Below are positions 7,361-14,977 of a DNA stretch of 31,060 nucleotides, one piece after another. Source of the stretch: a virus; IMG/VR virus record IMGVR_UViG_3300037427_000179, positions 1 to 31,060 of that record; one strand, written 5' to 3'. Positions within the stretch are counted from its first letter, which is position 1. Each line of letters opens with the position of its first letter. The notes beneath the pieces were generated by a model, which made no database searches, had not been told where the DNA came from, and worked only from the letters and a program-made list of their open reading frames with translations. Both the position numbers and the translations under genes were made by a program.

Positions 7361-7979
7361 AGCTTACATTACCGCCGTTTCCAGCAGCTTCCCACCACTG
7401 AACCTGTAAGGTCACAGTAAATTCTTCAACAGAGTCTGAAGAATCGTAGGATAAATCTATTTGAGAAACATTTGTTGGGAATATGCTATAGAACTTATAA
7501 GTCCTAAGAACTGGCATATTCTGATCTGAATTTTGTGATCCTGCGTCAACAGCAGATCTACCAAGTTGATACACAAATGCATCTCTGGTATAATCCTCAG
7601 GATTAATATTACCAGCATTATCAGATACTTTGGACATGGAGTTCATCCATCTCTCAAAGGAACCTCTGATTGCAAAGTCTGTATCGTTAATTACAGTGAT
7701 TGTCCATTCATCGAATGTCCTGTCTCCTGCAATTTTTAATTGGCGACCTCTGAAAGGTACGCTGATTGGAGCAATGTTTGATGCAGGAAGTGCAGCAGCC
7801 TTGACAAGGAATCTTGTCTTAGGATCTATGTCACTTACTGATTCATCTACCACTCCATCGGGGAATGCAAGAACCACCTCAAACAGATTAGGTCTTGCAA
7901 TACCACCCGTCAACCTCGACTTAAACTTGTCGATAGTCCTTTCCGAGGTCTTCGGTGGGTTTGCGGAATTGATTGCCAT
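7359..7979 (-). CDS. 19: Tail tube protein gp19
   Basis: A 206-residue protein, longer than T4 gp19 (163). It polymerises as hexameric rings to form the inner tail tube. The typical blocks are GGIARPNLFEVVLAFPDG near residues 25-42, then KAAALPASNIAPISVPFRGR, FDEWTITVINDTDFAIRG and a C-terminal beta strand with VTLQVQWWEA. ATG at 7979 follows gp18 by 26 bases with no obvious promoter between, so the two are likely co-transcribed. Confidence 0.95.
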   Translation of the reverse strand: MAINSANPPKTSERTIDKFKSRLTGGIARPNLFEVVLAFPDGVVDESVSDIDPKTRFLVKAAALPASNIAPISVPFRGRQLKIAGDRTFDEWTITVINDTDFAIRGSFERWMNSMSKVSDNAGNINPEDYTRDAFVYQLGRSAVDAGSQNSDQNMPVLRTYKFYSIFPTNVSQIDLSYDSSDSVEEFTVTLQVQWWEAAGNGGNVS

Positions 7980-8005
7980 TAGTCTTACCTAAAGTGAGTT
8001 AATAA

Positions 8006-10246
8006 TTAAACTTTTCCAATAACCTCATCAAAGGAAACACCTGTGCGTGTAGCAACAAAGGTTAGTCCGATGAAGTTAATAGATCTTGCTGGTTTAATGT
8101 AAATGTCAGCAACAAACTCATTGCTGTCAATGATCGAAGGTGTGTTATTGGTCTCATCGCATATAACGACGAAATCTTGAATACCACGCTTGGACTGTAC
8201 ATCACGAAGGAACGGTTCAACAATATTAATAAAGTTGATCCTTGTAATCTCATCGTTGAACTCAAACAGTACATCTTTCGCTGCAGCAGCAATTGCTTTT
8301 TCGAGGAAGATGAACAGACGACGAACATTAACTCTGTCAAAGGCAGAAGACCTACCTAATCCAGTCTTGTCACCGAAGAGGATAATACCTGCACCAGGTG
8401 AGAAGATGATTGGGTTAATTCTGTTAGAGTATAATTTGTCTCTATGTACTTTATTTGGTGTGTATGCTAGTTTAACAGCATTCAGAATAGCACCTCTTGC
8501 AGTTCCACCTGGTGAGAACCAAGGGAAGTTATTGATGTCATTTCTAGCACATGTGCCAGCAATGTCACCGTTCATAGGAACATATCTAAACTGTTGATTA
8601 AACCTGTCATACATGTACTTATAACCACTATCAAGAATGGCATAAGAACTTGATGTAATCGGAGAGTAGTAACTAACAATGTTATCTGTTACTGTATCCG
8701 TATTTAATTGAAGGGATTCACCTGCTCCAGATGCACTTAAGAAAGAACCTCTGTATGGTGATAGGAATGCGATAGCATCCTTTCTAAATTCAGCAATCTC
8801 AATCAATTTATTTGAGAGTGCCTGTGTTTCGTACTTACCGTGATTGGCACAACCTAAGAGTAAGAAATCAACATCGATTTCATCTGGGTTGCGGAGATAA
8901 TCGTATGCTTCTGAAAGAGCACCGATATCTAGGTTAAGTGCATTTGCTTCAGTGATTGTAGAAATACCATTGTAGTTCTTACCACCAGTAAGTACAGCAC
9001 TGTAATTACCGATAGAACTAAAGGTAATGTTCTCAGTATCCTGATCCCATCCACCATCTCCGAATGTATCCCACTTATCTTCGCTGAATCCTGTAGTAAC
9101 AATACCAGCAGGAGAACTACCAGCAAAGAGATTAGCAGAACCAACTTCGATTACCTTTCTCCAGTAAGAAGATGAACCAGCAGAATACTGGGCATCTTTT
9201 GCCTTCGACAAATTAGTAAACTTCTCTAATACTGAACCTGAGTTACCAGTTATAGTACCAGTGTCGTCATAAACAACTACATGAAGTTCATCAAATCTAG
9301 AATTTCTAGTTGATGCATAGGAAGATGTTCCTGGCTTATCAGCAATTTGATTCCACTTAACAACAGCACCGTTGTTTAGTGTAATGGATTGTTGATCAAA
9401 CCAATCTACAGAGTTAGTATAAGTCGTTAAACCAGAGTAAACTCCAGGTGCAAGACCATGCCAACTTCCATACCTTCTTATTTCACCAGTGTGAATACCA
9501 AGGTTACCTGTCTCAGAGAACTGATAAGTACCTGCTTGCTGATAATCAACAGCAGTTTCAGTTCCACCAGCAGAAACATGCGATATTAGTTTAACTGTAA
9601 TTGCAGCATTTCCAACATTAACAATCTGTCCTTTAAAGTATCCATCAAGAACACTAGTAGAACCAGAACCAGCAATAACTGTGTTTGCAGGAACTGTTTG
9701 TGTGACTGCGTAACCAACCTTTAGGTTTATAGGATCTACAGGAGTAACAGTAGAACCATAACCCAATACATTAGTAGTAACTATACCACTGAGTACTTGG
9801 TCACCAAAACCATCTATGGTTGCTACTTTAATACCATTTGACCAAGAACCAGGGTTCTTAGCAGCGTATGTTACGCCAGCAATAGTATTTTCGTTGTAGG
9901 CACTGTTAGTGTAATCCTCAGGACTTTTAATCTTAACACTAGCGGCTGTTCCAACGAAACCATTCTTGAGTTCTTCGTCATCTGCACGAACCACCCTCAT
10001 CACACCACCGTAGGCGAGATAGGATGAAGCAGTTAACCAATACTCATAGTGGTTGTCTTTAGGATACGGCTGGCCGAAAGTGTCCAGAAGATCCGCTTCT
10101 GTTTCAATTAGTTCTGGGGTCTCTACTGGTCCTTTTGCAAATGGAGCGGCCAAACCACCAGTTTTTGTCGATGTTGCATCGACTCTACCGTTAGTAAGAT
10201 CAACTTCCCTTACAACTATACCAGGAGATGCTAGATTAAGCGGCAT
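8006..10246 (-). CDS. 18: Contractile tail sheath protein gp18
   Basis: A 746-residue protein (T4 gp18 has 659). The start has the typical sheath N-terminus, SPGIVVREVDLTNG. The middle (roughly 110-440) is Ser/Gly/Thr-rich and beta-like, corresponding to the variable outward-facing domains. The C-terminal 250 residues carry conserved sheath blocks: KLAYTPNKVHRDKLYSNRIN, FSPGAGIILFGDKT, SAFDRVNVRRLFIFLEKAI and the end with INFIGLTFVATRTGVSF. It forms the contractile layer around gp19. ATG 10246 lies 37 bases below an AATAAATA motif. Confidence 0.98.
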   Translation of the reverse strand: MPLNLASPGIVVREVDLTNGRVDATSTKTGGLAAPFAKGPVETPELIETEADLLDTFGQPYPKDNHYEYWLTASSYLAYGGVMRVVRADDEELKNGFVGTAASVKIKSPEDYTNSAYNENTIAGVTYAAKNPGSWSNGIKVATIDGFGDQVLSGIVTTNVLGYGSTVTPVDPINLKVGYAVTQTVPANTVIAGSGSTSVLDGYFKGQIVNVGNAAITVKLISHVSAGGTETAVDYQQAGTYQFSETGNLGIHTGEIRRYGSWHGLAPGVYSGLTTYTNSVDWFDQQSITLNNGAVVKWNQIADKPGTSSYASTRNSRFDELHVVVYDDTGTITGNSGSVLEKFTNLSKAKDAQYSAGSSSYWRKVIEVGSANLFAGSSPAGIVTTGFSEDKWDTFGDGGWDQDTENITFSSIGNYSAVLTGGKNYNGISTITEANALNLDIGALSEAYDYLRNPDEIDVDFLLLGCANHGKYETQALSNKLIEIAEFRKDAIAFLSPYRGSFLSASGAGESLQLNTDTVTDNIVSYYSPITSSSYAILDSGYKYMYDRFNQQFRYVPMNGDIAGTCARNDINNFPWFSPGGTARGAILNAVKLAYTPNKVHRDKLYSNRINPIIFSPGAGIILFGDKTGLGRSSAFDRVNVRRLFIFLEKAIAAAAKDVLFEFNDEITRINFINIVEPFLRDVQSKRGIQDFVVICDETNNTPSIIDSNEFVADIYIKPARSINFIGLTFVATRTGVSFDEVIGKV

Positions 10247-10283
10247 CTTTTTCGTCCTCTATAGAATCCAATTTGTCTATGAT

Positions 10284-10291
10284 TATTTATT
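10284..10291 (-). promoter_or_regulatory. Late promoter motif AATAAATA before gp18
   Basis: Minus strand reads AATAATAAATAATC, with the NATAAATA motif at 10291-10284. It sits in the 81-base gap between the zinc-ribbon gene and gp18, 37 bases before the gp18 ATG. It probably starts the gp18-gp19 transcript. Confidence 0.62.
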
Positions 10292-10327
10292 ATTTGTAGT
10301 GTTTTAATCGGGGAAACAATACATGAA

Positions 10328-10558
10328 CTACCAGTCTGGATAACTCCAGATACCATTATCTTTCTTTCTACTAGATTTAATTCTTTTTATAGTACACCCT
10401 TTACACTCATAAGAATATGATGATGGGAGATGTGTACTTTTCTTATGTGTTAAATAAAAACCATCTATTAGGTTCTTGACACTACCACAGACTCTACATC
10501 TTCTTTCACTCAGTAATAAATCACCAAGTTCAAATTGTTCCTCTAAGTCGAATTCCAT
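10328..10558 (-). CDS. Small zinc-ribbon-like protein
   Basis: A 76-residue protein from ATG 10558. A TTG at 10573 would add five residues but is less likely. Two CxxC pairs, C21-C24 (CRVC) and C52-C55 (CKGC), about 27 residues apart, suggest a single zinc-binding fold. A basic segment follows (KRIKSSRKK), and aromatic residues end the chain. This pattern resembles the zinc part of phage endonuclease VII/HNH-type proteins, but no catalytic HNH residues follow, so a nuclease role is unsupported. It overlaps the nucleotidyltransferase gene by 16 bases. Confidence 0.75.
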   Translation of the reverse strand: MEFDLEEQFELGDLLLSERRCRVCGSVKNLIDGFYLTHKKSTHLPSSYSYECKGCTIKRIKSSRKKDNGIWSYPDW

Positions 10559-10971
10559 TGCTTTAGGATCCAACTACTAGAATTTTGTTTATGAGTTCCA
10601 CCAACCCCAAATGCAAATTGTACTCTAGGATCTTTATCAAACTCATAAATCTCAGGTATATTATCCTGTGTCCTATCTCCACCATTAGCAAATAAGACAT
10701 CATCAAATAGTACTAGAGTCTTTTTAATAAGATCTATAGAACTATCATTCTCATCATTAAATGGTACAGCACTATCAACCATTCTCAATTCTTTAATGAC
10801 TGCCAATCTTTCATCTATAGGCATAAATGGTTTACCTTTCTTTCTAGTTAACCATTCATCAGAATTTAATCCTACGATAAGGATATCTCCTAATTTCTTT
10901 GCTTCTTTAAAGTGTTCAATGTGTCCACTGTGGATAGGGTCAAATCCACCACTAACAATAACAACTCTCAT
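10543..10971 (-). CDS. HxGH-type nucleotidyltransferase (cytidylyltransferase-like)
   Basis: A 142-residue protein of the RfaE/HldE-C and glycerol-3-phosphate cytidylyltransferase superfamily. The N-terminus MRVVIVSGGFDPIHSGHIEHF holds the nucleotide-binding HxGH signature (H14, H17). GLNSDEWLTRKKGKPFMPIDER at about 34-55 is the usual second block, and the end carries GGTHKQNSSSWIL in the place of the ISSTxxR motif. It would transfer a nucleotide from CTP or ATP to a sugar- or polyol-phosphate; the substrate cannot be told. ATG 10971 overlaps the NifU stop as ATGA, which sets the start and argues against a longer N-terminus. Confidence 0.9.
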   Translation of the reverse strand: MRVVIVSGGFDPIHSGHIEHFKEAKKLGDILIVGLNSDEWLTRKKGKPFMPIDERLAVIKELRMVDSAVPFNDENDSSIDLIKKTLVLFDDVLFANGGDRTQDNIPEIYEFDKDPRVQFAFGVGGTHKQNSSSWILKQWNST

Positions 10972-11204
10972 AATACTTGAATAACTCCTACCACATCTGG
11001 TATTTCCATCATTAGTTTCTTTTCTATACCTTGTTTTAATGTCATAACACTCATAGCACATGTCTCACATGCACCACCCAATCTAACTTTTACTATACCA
11101 GTTTCCTCTTCTATTTCTACAAACTGAAGGGATCCTCCATCTGCTTCAATATAAGGAAGAAGTTCTTCTAGAACCTTAATTACATTTTCTTCTGTTAATT
11201 CCAT
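10968..11204 (-). CDS. NifU/Nfu C-terminal-domain Fe-S scaffold protein
   Basis: A 78-residue protein consisting only of the NifU C-terminal (Nfu) domain. It has LLPYIEADGGSLQFVEIE, then VRLGGACETCAMSVMTLKQG with the cluster-binding C46 and C49, and ends IPDVVGVIQVL. Such domains hold a transient 4Fe-4S cluster and hand it to target proteins. Cyanobacterial hosts use an Nfu-type scaffold for photosystem I assembly, so a virus-encoded copy could support host Fe-S supply during infection (inference). It overlaps the 53-residue gene by 10 bases and the nucleotidyltransferase gene by 4. Confidence 0.93.
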   Translation of the reverse strand: MELTEENVIKVLEELLPYIEADGGSLQFVEIEEETGIVKVRLGGACETCAMSVMTLKQGIEKKLMMEIPDVVGVIQVL

Positions 11205-11356
11205 AATCGTGTCAATTGACGAACATCAGATACACCAAATAATGCTTTACAAGTTTGCTCTGCATCTTCTCTTAGATTAGATGGTGAGGTAAACTCTACC
11301 TTCATAAGTCTATTACTCTCTAAGAGTACTTGAGCAGACCATTTAACTGGTTTCAT
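11195..11356 (-). CDS. Small protein (53 aa) between gp17 and NifU-like gene
   Basis: ATG 11356 to TAA 11195 encodes 53 residues beginning MKPVKWSAQVLLESNRLMKV and ending DVRQLTRLWN. The start overlaps the gp17 stop as ATGA and the end overlaps the NifU-like start by 10 bases, which is the packing seen throughout this genome. It is short and has a mixed alpha/beta pattern with one cysteine. I do not recognise a family. Confidence 0.75.
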   Translation of the reverse strand: MKPVKWSAQVLLESNRLMKVEFTSPSNLREDAEQTCKALFGVSDVRQLTRLWN

Positions 11357-13011
11357 TTGTACTCCCACATATATGACAGATCCCCATACTCATCAACCTT
11401 TGCCCATCTGTCACCTTCTTCATCTACAAACTCATCTTCATCATCAACACCATCTAATATAAAACCAAATGGAGCCATATCTTGTTCAATCTGATTCCTC
11501 TGTTCCTCATAGATACGCTTCCGCACATCTGTGTCAGTCATTTCCTTGAAGTAGTCTTGTGCTACTAACCACGCAAATATAACAAGACACATTGCAAGGT
11601 CATCATGGCAACCATCTTCTGCCTCCCATGATTGTTTCTTCTGTACAAAGGTTGTTAGTTCTGCGATAATATCATAATCATTCGTTACTATTTTATCATC
11701 TTCCATTAAAGTTTTCAAGTTAGAACAACCCAACTTCTTAACTGCTGCTGTCATCCTAACACCCATCTGCGTTCTGCTACCAGAAAATCCTGATCCTACT
11801 TGCTGACCATTCCTACCTCTCATAGCACACATAAGAAGATTTTCATATTCTAAATCGTAATTGAGAATAGATGCTACCTGTTCTCCTATATCATTAATCT
11901 CTACTAATACATATGCTTCATTGTACGCTTTTGCTATATCCATTATAATGTTAGGGAATAGCATAGGTTTAACTTCATTATTCCTATACCTTGCCACAGT
12001 CTTATGTGGGAATGTGGTAATATCGAATACTATAAAGCAGGAGTAATCACCATCAATACCTCTAGCAGTATCAACAGTGATAATGTAGTCATTACCTTTC
12101 ACAGGGTTTTCATAAATGAGGAGACCTTTTCCGTTGGTTTGTATTGGATCCTCGAACACGAGATTCCTAAGTTTAGTGACACTAATAAGCGTATCAACAG
12201 ATCCTAAAAATTCACATTCAAACTCAACCTTAAACTGCTGTTCTGATGTGTTCTTAATGGTCTGCTCTTTCCACTTAGCATCTCTACCAGGTACTTCAGA
12301 CCAATGAACCTCAGTAGCAGTGTATTCATTCTTACCCCTTTGTGCATCATGCCAATACCTATAGAAATGGTTCATACCACAAGGGGTAGATACCATTATG
12401 ACTTTCGTTGACTTACCAGAAGTAATAGTAGGGTAAACAGAACTAAAGAATGCTTCTGCGATATGATTTGGGACAAAGGCGAACTCGTCGAGGAAAATGA
12501 TATTGAATGACATGCCTCGGACAGCACTTGCAGATGTAGAAGCTGCCAATATCTTTGATCCATTCTCTAACTCCATTGATCCTTTGTTCCAGGATAAGAT
12601 ACCCTGTTGCATCCACTTAGGCAAGTTTTCATAAGCAGTCTGTAGTCTGCCAAGTAGTTCTCTGGCAGTTGCTGCTTTGTTTGCTAGGATACCTACATTA
12701 ACACTATCATTAAAAACAATATAATGCAAGAGGTATGAAACAGCAGTTGTGGATTTACCAGTCTGCCGAGGCATCTTGCATATATTAAATCTAGACTCGT
12801 GAAAATTTTTAATTAACTTCTCTTGGAAGTCATACATTTTAAATGGTACAAGACCTTCATCCAAAGATACAATTTTAATGTAATTCTTTGCAAAATATAT
12901 TGGGTCTTGTTTACATTTAATAAACTCCTCAACCTGTTTAGCATTAAACTCAACGGTTGTGTTTGCTTTCTTTAGATTGGGATTACCAAGATATATGTCT
13001 TGTTGTGACAT
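11353..13011 (-). CDS. 17: Terminase large subunit gp17
   Basis: A 552-residue protein (T4 gp17 has 610). It is the packaging motor ATPase and headful nuclease. The ATPase domain shows Walker A at about 80-88 (MPRQTGKST) and Walker B with catalytic glutamate at 171-176 (IIFLDE). Motif III follows near 206-212 (IMVSTPCG). The C-terminal RNase H-like nuclease has D314 in IITVDTARGIDGDYS, an acidic residue in VLVEINDIGEQ, and the last acid in GCHDDLAMCLVIFAW. The tail is acidic. ATG 13011 overlaps the preceding stop by one base (TAATG). It docks on gp20 during packaging. Confidence 0.98.
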   Translation of the reverse strand: MSQQDIYLGNPNLKKANTTVEFNAKQVEEFIKCKQDPIYFAKNYIKIVSLDEGLVPFKMYDFQEKLIKNFHESRFNICKMPRQTGKSTTAVSYLLHYIVFNDSVNVGILANKAATARELLGRLQTAYENLPKWMQQGILSWNKGSMELENGSKILAASTSASAVRGMSFNIIFLDEFAFVPNHIAEAFFSSVYPTITSGKSTKVIMVSTPCGMNHFYRYWHDAQRGKNEYTATEVHWSEVPGRDAKWKEQTIKNTSEQQFKVEFECEFLGSVDTLISVTKLRNLVFEDPIQTNGKGLLIYENPVKGNDYIITVDTARGIDGDYSCFIVFDITTFPHKTVARYRNNEVKPMLFPNIIMDIAKAYNEAYVLVEINDIGEQVASILNYDLEYENLLMCAMRGRNGQQVGSGFSGSRTQMGVRMTAAVKKLGCSNLKTLMEDDKIVTNDYDIIAELTTFVQKKQSWEAEDGCHDDLAMCLVIFAWLVAQDYFKEMTDTDVRKRIYEEQRNQIEQDMAPFGFILDGVDDEDEFVDEEGDRWAKVDEYGDLSYMWEYK

Positions 13012-13211
13012 TACTTCTTCTTACACTTACACTTATACTTAGCAAATGCAGCTGCAAGTATTACAACTATTGCTGCTATACCTACACCAGTTCCCCAACC
13101 AATACCTTGTGGTTCTGGTTCAATAAATGGTGCTAGTTCAGGTACTTCTTCTAGCATTTTTGTTGCTTCCTTTGGTATTGGAAGTTGTTTTAATAGTTCT
13201 TTAGTTGGCAT
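13011..13211 (-). CDS. Small single-pass membrane protein (66 aa)
   Basis: Starts at ATG 13211. The first 36 residues are soluble and Pro/Glu-rich. One hydrophobic segment follows at about 38-57 (GWGTGVGIAAIVVILAAAFA), and a very basic Cys/Lys tail (KYKCKCKKK) ends the chain. This is a C-terminal anchor topology with a positive end likely in the cytoplasm. I do not recognise it. It lies 3 bases after the nuclease gene and is coupled to gp17 by a TAATG overlap. Confidence 0.8.
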   Translation of the reverse strand: MPTKELLKQLPIPKEATKMLEEVPELAPFIEPEPQGIGWGTGVGIAAIVVILAAAFAKYKCKCKKK

Positions 13212-13214
13212 GGT

Positions 13215-13679
13215 TTAACCCTCCTGTAATGTGCCGTGAGCTCTGCGGATCTCTCGGAGATCCTCAAAGTTCTTTTGCTTAGTGCCTCCATCGTATGCCC
13301 AAGCATACCCCTCGGTGATCATCTGTTCATTCAGCGAAAGATCAGAGTCGCCAACATAGAGCCAACCAAGAAGCCTACCATACTTCCCAACCCCACCCTT
13401 AAGTTCAGTTCTAACAGTGAGTTCTTCATCGCCTTTAATTGTCTCCTCTAATTTCCCCTTCAACCAATTGGTCGCATCTAATCCAAGTGCCTTCTCCTCC
13501 AAGTCCCTCGTTCTCTTCTCTGGGGTGTCCACTCCAGCAATCCTTACTCTCTCTGTCTTCGCTAGGTCGAACCCTAGGTCTATTATCACATCTATAGTAT
13601 CCCCGTCCAAGACCTTCTTGATCTTCGTCACACGGAAATTGTAGCAGCTCTTCCTGCTTGGGGGTGTCATTGCTCCCAT
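13215..13679 (-). CDS. Staphylococcal-nuclease-like endonuclease (SNase/TNase fold)
   Basis: A 154-residue protein. I chose ATG 13679 because GAGG precedes it by 9 bases; ATG 13670 and TTG 13694 are alternatives. The SNase fold is clear: VLDGDTIDVIIDLG near 23-36, RVRIAGVDTPEKR at 44-56, KYGRLLGWLY at 99-108 and SLNEQMITEGYAWAY at 115-129. The catalytic residues of micrococcal nuclease are all present, as D27, R46, E54 and R102. It should be a calcium-dependent nuclease. No signal peptide is seen, so it acts inside the cell or on the virion. Possible roles are host DNA degradation or genome processing. Confidence 0.93.
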   Translation of the reverse strand: MGAMTPPSRKSCYNFRVTKIKKVLDGDTIDVIIDLGFDLAKTERVRIAGVDTPEKRTRDLEEKALGLDATNWLKGKLEETIKGDEELTVRTELKGGVGKYGRLLGWLYVGDSDLSLNEQMITEGYAWAYDGGTKQKNFEDLREIRRAHGTLQEG

Positions 13680-13700
13680 TGTTGAAATCCTCAAGTGAGC

Positions 13701-13708
13701 TATTTAGC
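13701..13708 (-). promoter_or_regulatory. GCTAAATA motif before the nuclease gene
   Basis: Minus strand GCTAAATA lies 21 bases upstream of the chosen nuclease ATG. It is one base from the NATAAATA late motif, and similar CTAAATA copies occur before other genes in the window. Confidence 0.35.
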
Positions 13709-13735
13709 ACATCTTCTACAGACGGTCTATTTCTC

Positions 13736-13903
13736 TCAGATTCCCACTCCCTCATCTGCTGAATCCATTGATTCGTGGGAAGGTTCAGGAATATAGGGGT
13801 TAGGATTCCAATCATCGTATTTGAATATCCAGAATATTGTAACACATACTCCTACTAGAAGTATAGCCAACATAATATTTACACTCTGGACAACTTCAGA
13901 CAT
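13736..13903 (-). CDS. Small membrane protein (55 aa)
   Basis: ATG 13903 to TGA 13736, 55 residues. The segment SVNIMLAILLVGVCVTIFWIF at about 7-26 is a strong N-terminal transmembrane helix, followed by KYDDWNPNPYIPEPSHE and an acidic end. One membrane pass with a short Pro/Asp-rich tail. It overlaps the preceding 37-residue gene by 8 bases. I do not recognise the family. A different frame overlaps its 3' end and is discussed as a finding. Confidence 0.7.
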   Translation of the reverse strand: MSEVVQSVNIMLAILLVGVCVTIFWIFKYDDWNPNPYIPEPSHESMDSADEGVGI

Positions 13904-14009
13904 ATGCTTCTGCTGCCAATCTAACTCCCAGTGATAGGGACACTCCCATAACTGTCAACCTACTCATCCACCACATGATCTCATGCTTATTCTGGTTTAA
14001 GTATTTCAT
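13896..14009 (-). CDS. Very small membrane-associated protein (37 aa)
   Basis: ATG 14009 to TGA 13896. The sequence MKYLNQNKHEIMWWMSRLTV continues into a Leu/Val/Gly stretch (MGVSLSLGVRLAAEAYV). It is a basic N-terminus plus one amphipathic or weak membrane helix. The ATG overlaps the previous stop (ATGA), and the end overlaps the next gene by 8 bases. This packing is the main support for it being real. Confidence 0.6.
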   Translation of the reverse strand: MKYLNQNKHEIMWWMSRLTVMGVSLSLGVRLAAEAYV

Positions 14010-14176
14010 TTTTCTAAAGTTGCAAAGTCAATAAAATGAGGATGCTCCCGTAGAAACGGAACATCCTCTTTTGCGTCTTGTATTGCCTCGTAGGAATCTA
14101 CAGCGTACTCGCAGATTTCTAAATGACGAAGTTGTGAGTCGTGATAACCGACTGTATAATGCTTAGTCAGGGGCAT
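14006..14176 (-). CDS. Small conserved-looking protein (56 aa)
   Basis: ATG 14176 to TGA 14006. It starts MPLTKHYTVGYHDSQLRHLE and continues ICEYAVDSYEAIQDAKEDVP, a compact alpha/beta chain with many His, Tyr and acidic residues and no membrane segment. A TCTAAATA motif lies 25 bases upstream, so it may begin a short transcript. Its coding RNA contains a 13-bp hairpin (14038-14068). Function unknown. Confidence 0.7.
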   Translation of the reverse strand: MPLTKHYTVGYHDSQLRHLEICEYAVDSYEAIQDAKEDVPFLREHPHFIDFATLEK

Positions 14177-14201
14177 GATAGTTTCAATCCCATACTAGCA
14201 A

Positions 14202-14209
14202 TATTTAGA
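14202..14209 (-). promoter_or_regulatory. TCTAAATA motif before the 56-aa gene
   Basis: Minus strand TCTAAATA lies 25 bases before ATG 14176, in the 68-base gap after the 2OG-oxygenase-like gene. It is a CTAAATA variant of the late promoter motif at normal spacing. Confidence 0.4.
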
Positions 14210-14244
14210 CCGTATAGTAGTAATTAATACTTATTATGTGTAGG

Positions 14245-14844
14245 TTACCTAACTAAGTATTCGTTTAAAGATTTCTTTGATATATCGTAACGAAACTTAC
14301 TATTATCCTTTTTTGGAATAGACTCTTTAAAGTTCATTGACACTACCGTTCTTTTACCATCAGTAGGTTGAACTTTATGTTTTAGAATAGATGGAAAAAT
14401 AACTAACATACCATCTTCAGGTTGTATTTCAAGTGTATCTTCAAAGATAAGTGGAGCACAATTATCTTCTACTTCTACAAAATAAGCACTAGACAATACT
14501 GATGGATAATGATCATGTGGTTCTGTATAATCACCATTCTCATATTGTATAAACCACATATTACTACATTCTAATGTTGCTTCTTCTTTAATATGAAAGT
14601 AATTATGTGAAAGAAAATTACATGCTTTAGTTGCTAACTTAACAAAATATTCAAATTGACGATTTGATTTATGAACAAACCAATCACTGCGCCATGCTTT
14701 CACATTGCTTTCATATTTGTCTGGATGTTTTTTCCTATACTCCTCTATGAGTCTAAGTAAGACCCCATCATTAGGTGGTTGAAGGATTGTTTTAAATACA
14801 GGAATCTCTTTGGATACTGTACTAATATCAAAGGAGGATTGCAC
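14245..14844 (-). CDS. 2OG-Fe(II) oxygenase-like protein (A)
   Basis: A 199-residue protein starting at GTG 14844, since an in-frame TAG lies directly upstream and no early ATG exists. The double-stranded beta-helix signature is FIQYENGDYTEPHDHYP with H110 and H112, then PEDGMLVIFPSILKHKVQP with H156, and KRTVVSMNF with R165. This resembles the family of putative phage and bacterial 2OG-Fe(II) oxygenases (Pfam 2OG-FeII_Oxy_5 type), which use H-x-H...H and an Arg for 2-oxoglutarate. The substrate is unknown. It overlaps the 49-residue gene by 17 bases. Confidence 0.85.
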   Translation of the reverse strand: MQSSFDISTVSKEIPVFKTILQPPNDGVLLRLIEEYRKKHPDKYESNVKAWRSDWFVHKSNRQFEYFVKLATKACNFLSHNYFHIKEEATLECSNMWFIQYENGDYTEPHDHYPSVLSSAYFVEVEDNCAPLIFEDTLEIQPEDGMLVIFPSILKHKVQPTDGKRTVVSMNFKESIPKKDNSKFRYDISKKSLNEYLVR

Positions 14845-14977
14845 CTATAATAAACCCCTTAGCGAATGATATACAAACTACTTGATAGTCTGTCAATCCA
14901 AATTTGTCTTGGCATTTCTTGATAATTTTCTTATCCCACTCGACTGCCTTATCGAATGCTCCTTTAATCTTTCCCAT
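14828..14977 (-). CDS. Small protein with hydrophobic C-terminus (49 aa)
   Basis: ATG 14977 to TGA 14828. The first 30 residues are basic and helical (GAFDKAVEWDKKIIKKCQDK), and the last 15 are hydrophobic (FAKGFIIGAILL). This is a tail-anchor-like layout. It begins inside the end of a 27-codon reading frame and ends inside the oxygenase gene start. The protein-like composition and tight packing support it. Function unknown. Confidence 0.7.
   Translation of the reverse strand: MGKIKGAFDKAVEWDKKIIKKCQDKFGLTDYQVVCISFAKGFIIGAILL

Noticed and set aside
7630-7992. Plus-strand open frame of 120 codons
   Set aside because: Antisense to gp19, with no recognisable protein features. gp19 is certain.
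8190-8597. Plus-strand open frame of 135 codons
   Set aside because: Antisense to the conserved C-terminal part of gp18.
10973-11061. N-terminal extension of the nucleotidyltransferase
   Set aside because: The extra 30 residues lie within the NifU-like gene in another frame, and the protein family begins at the MRVVIVSGGFDP segment.
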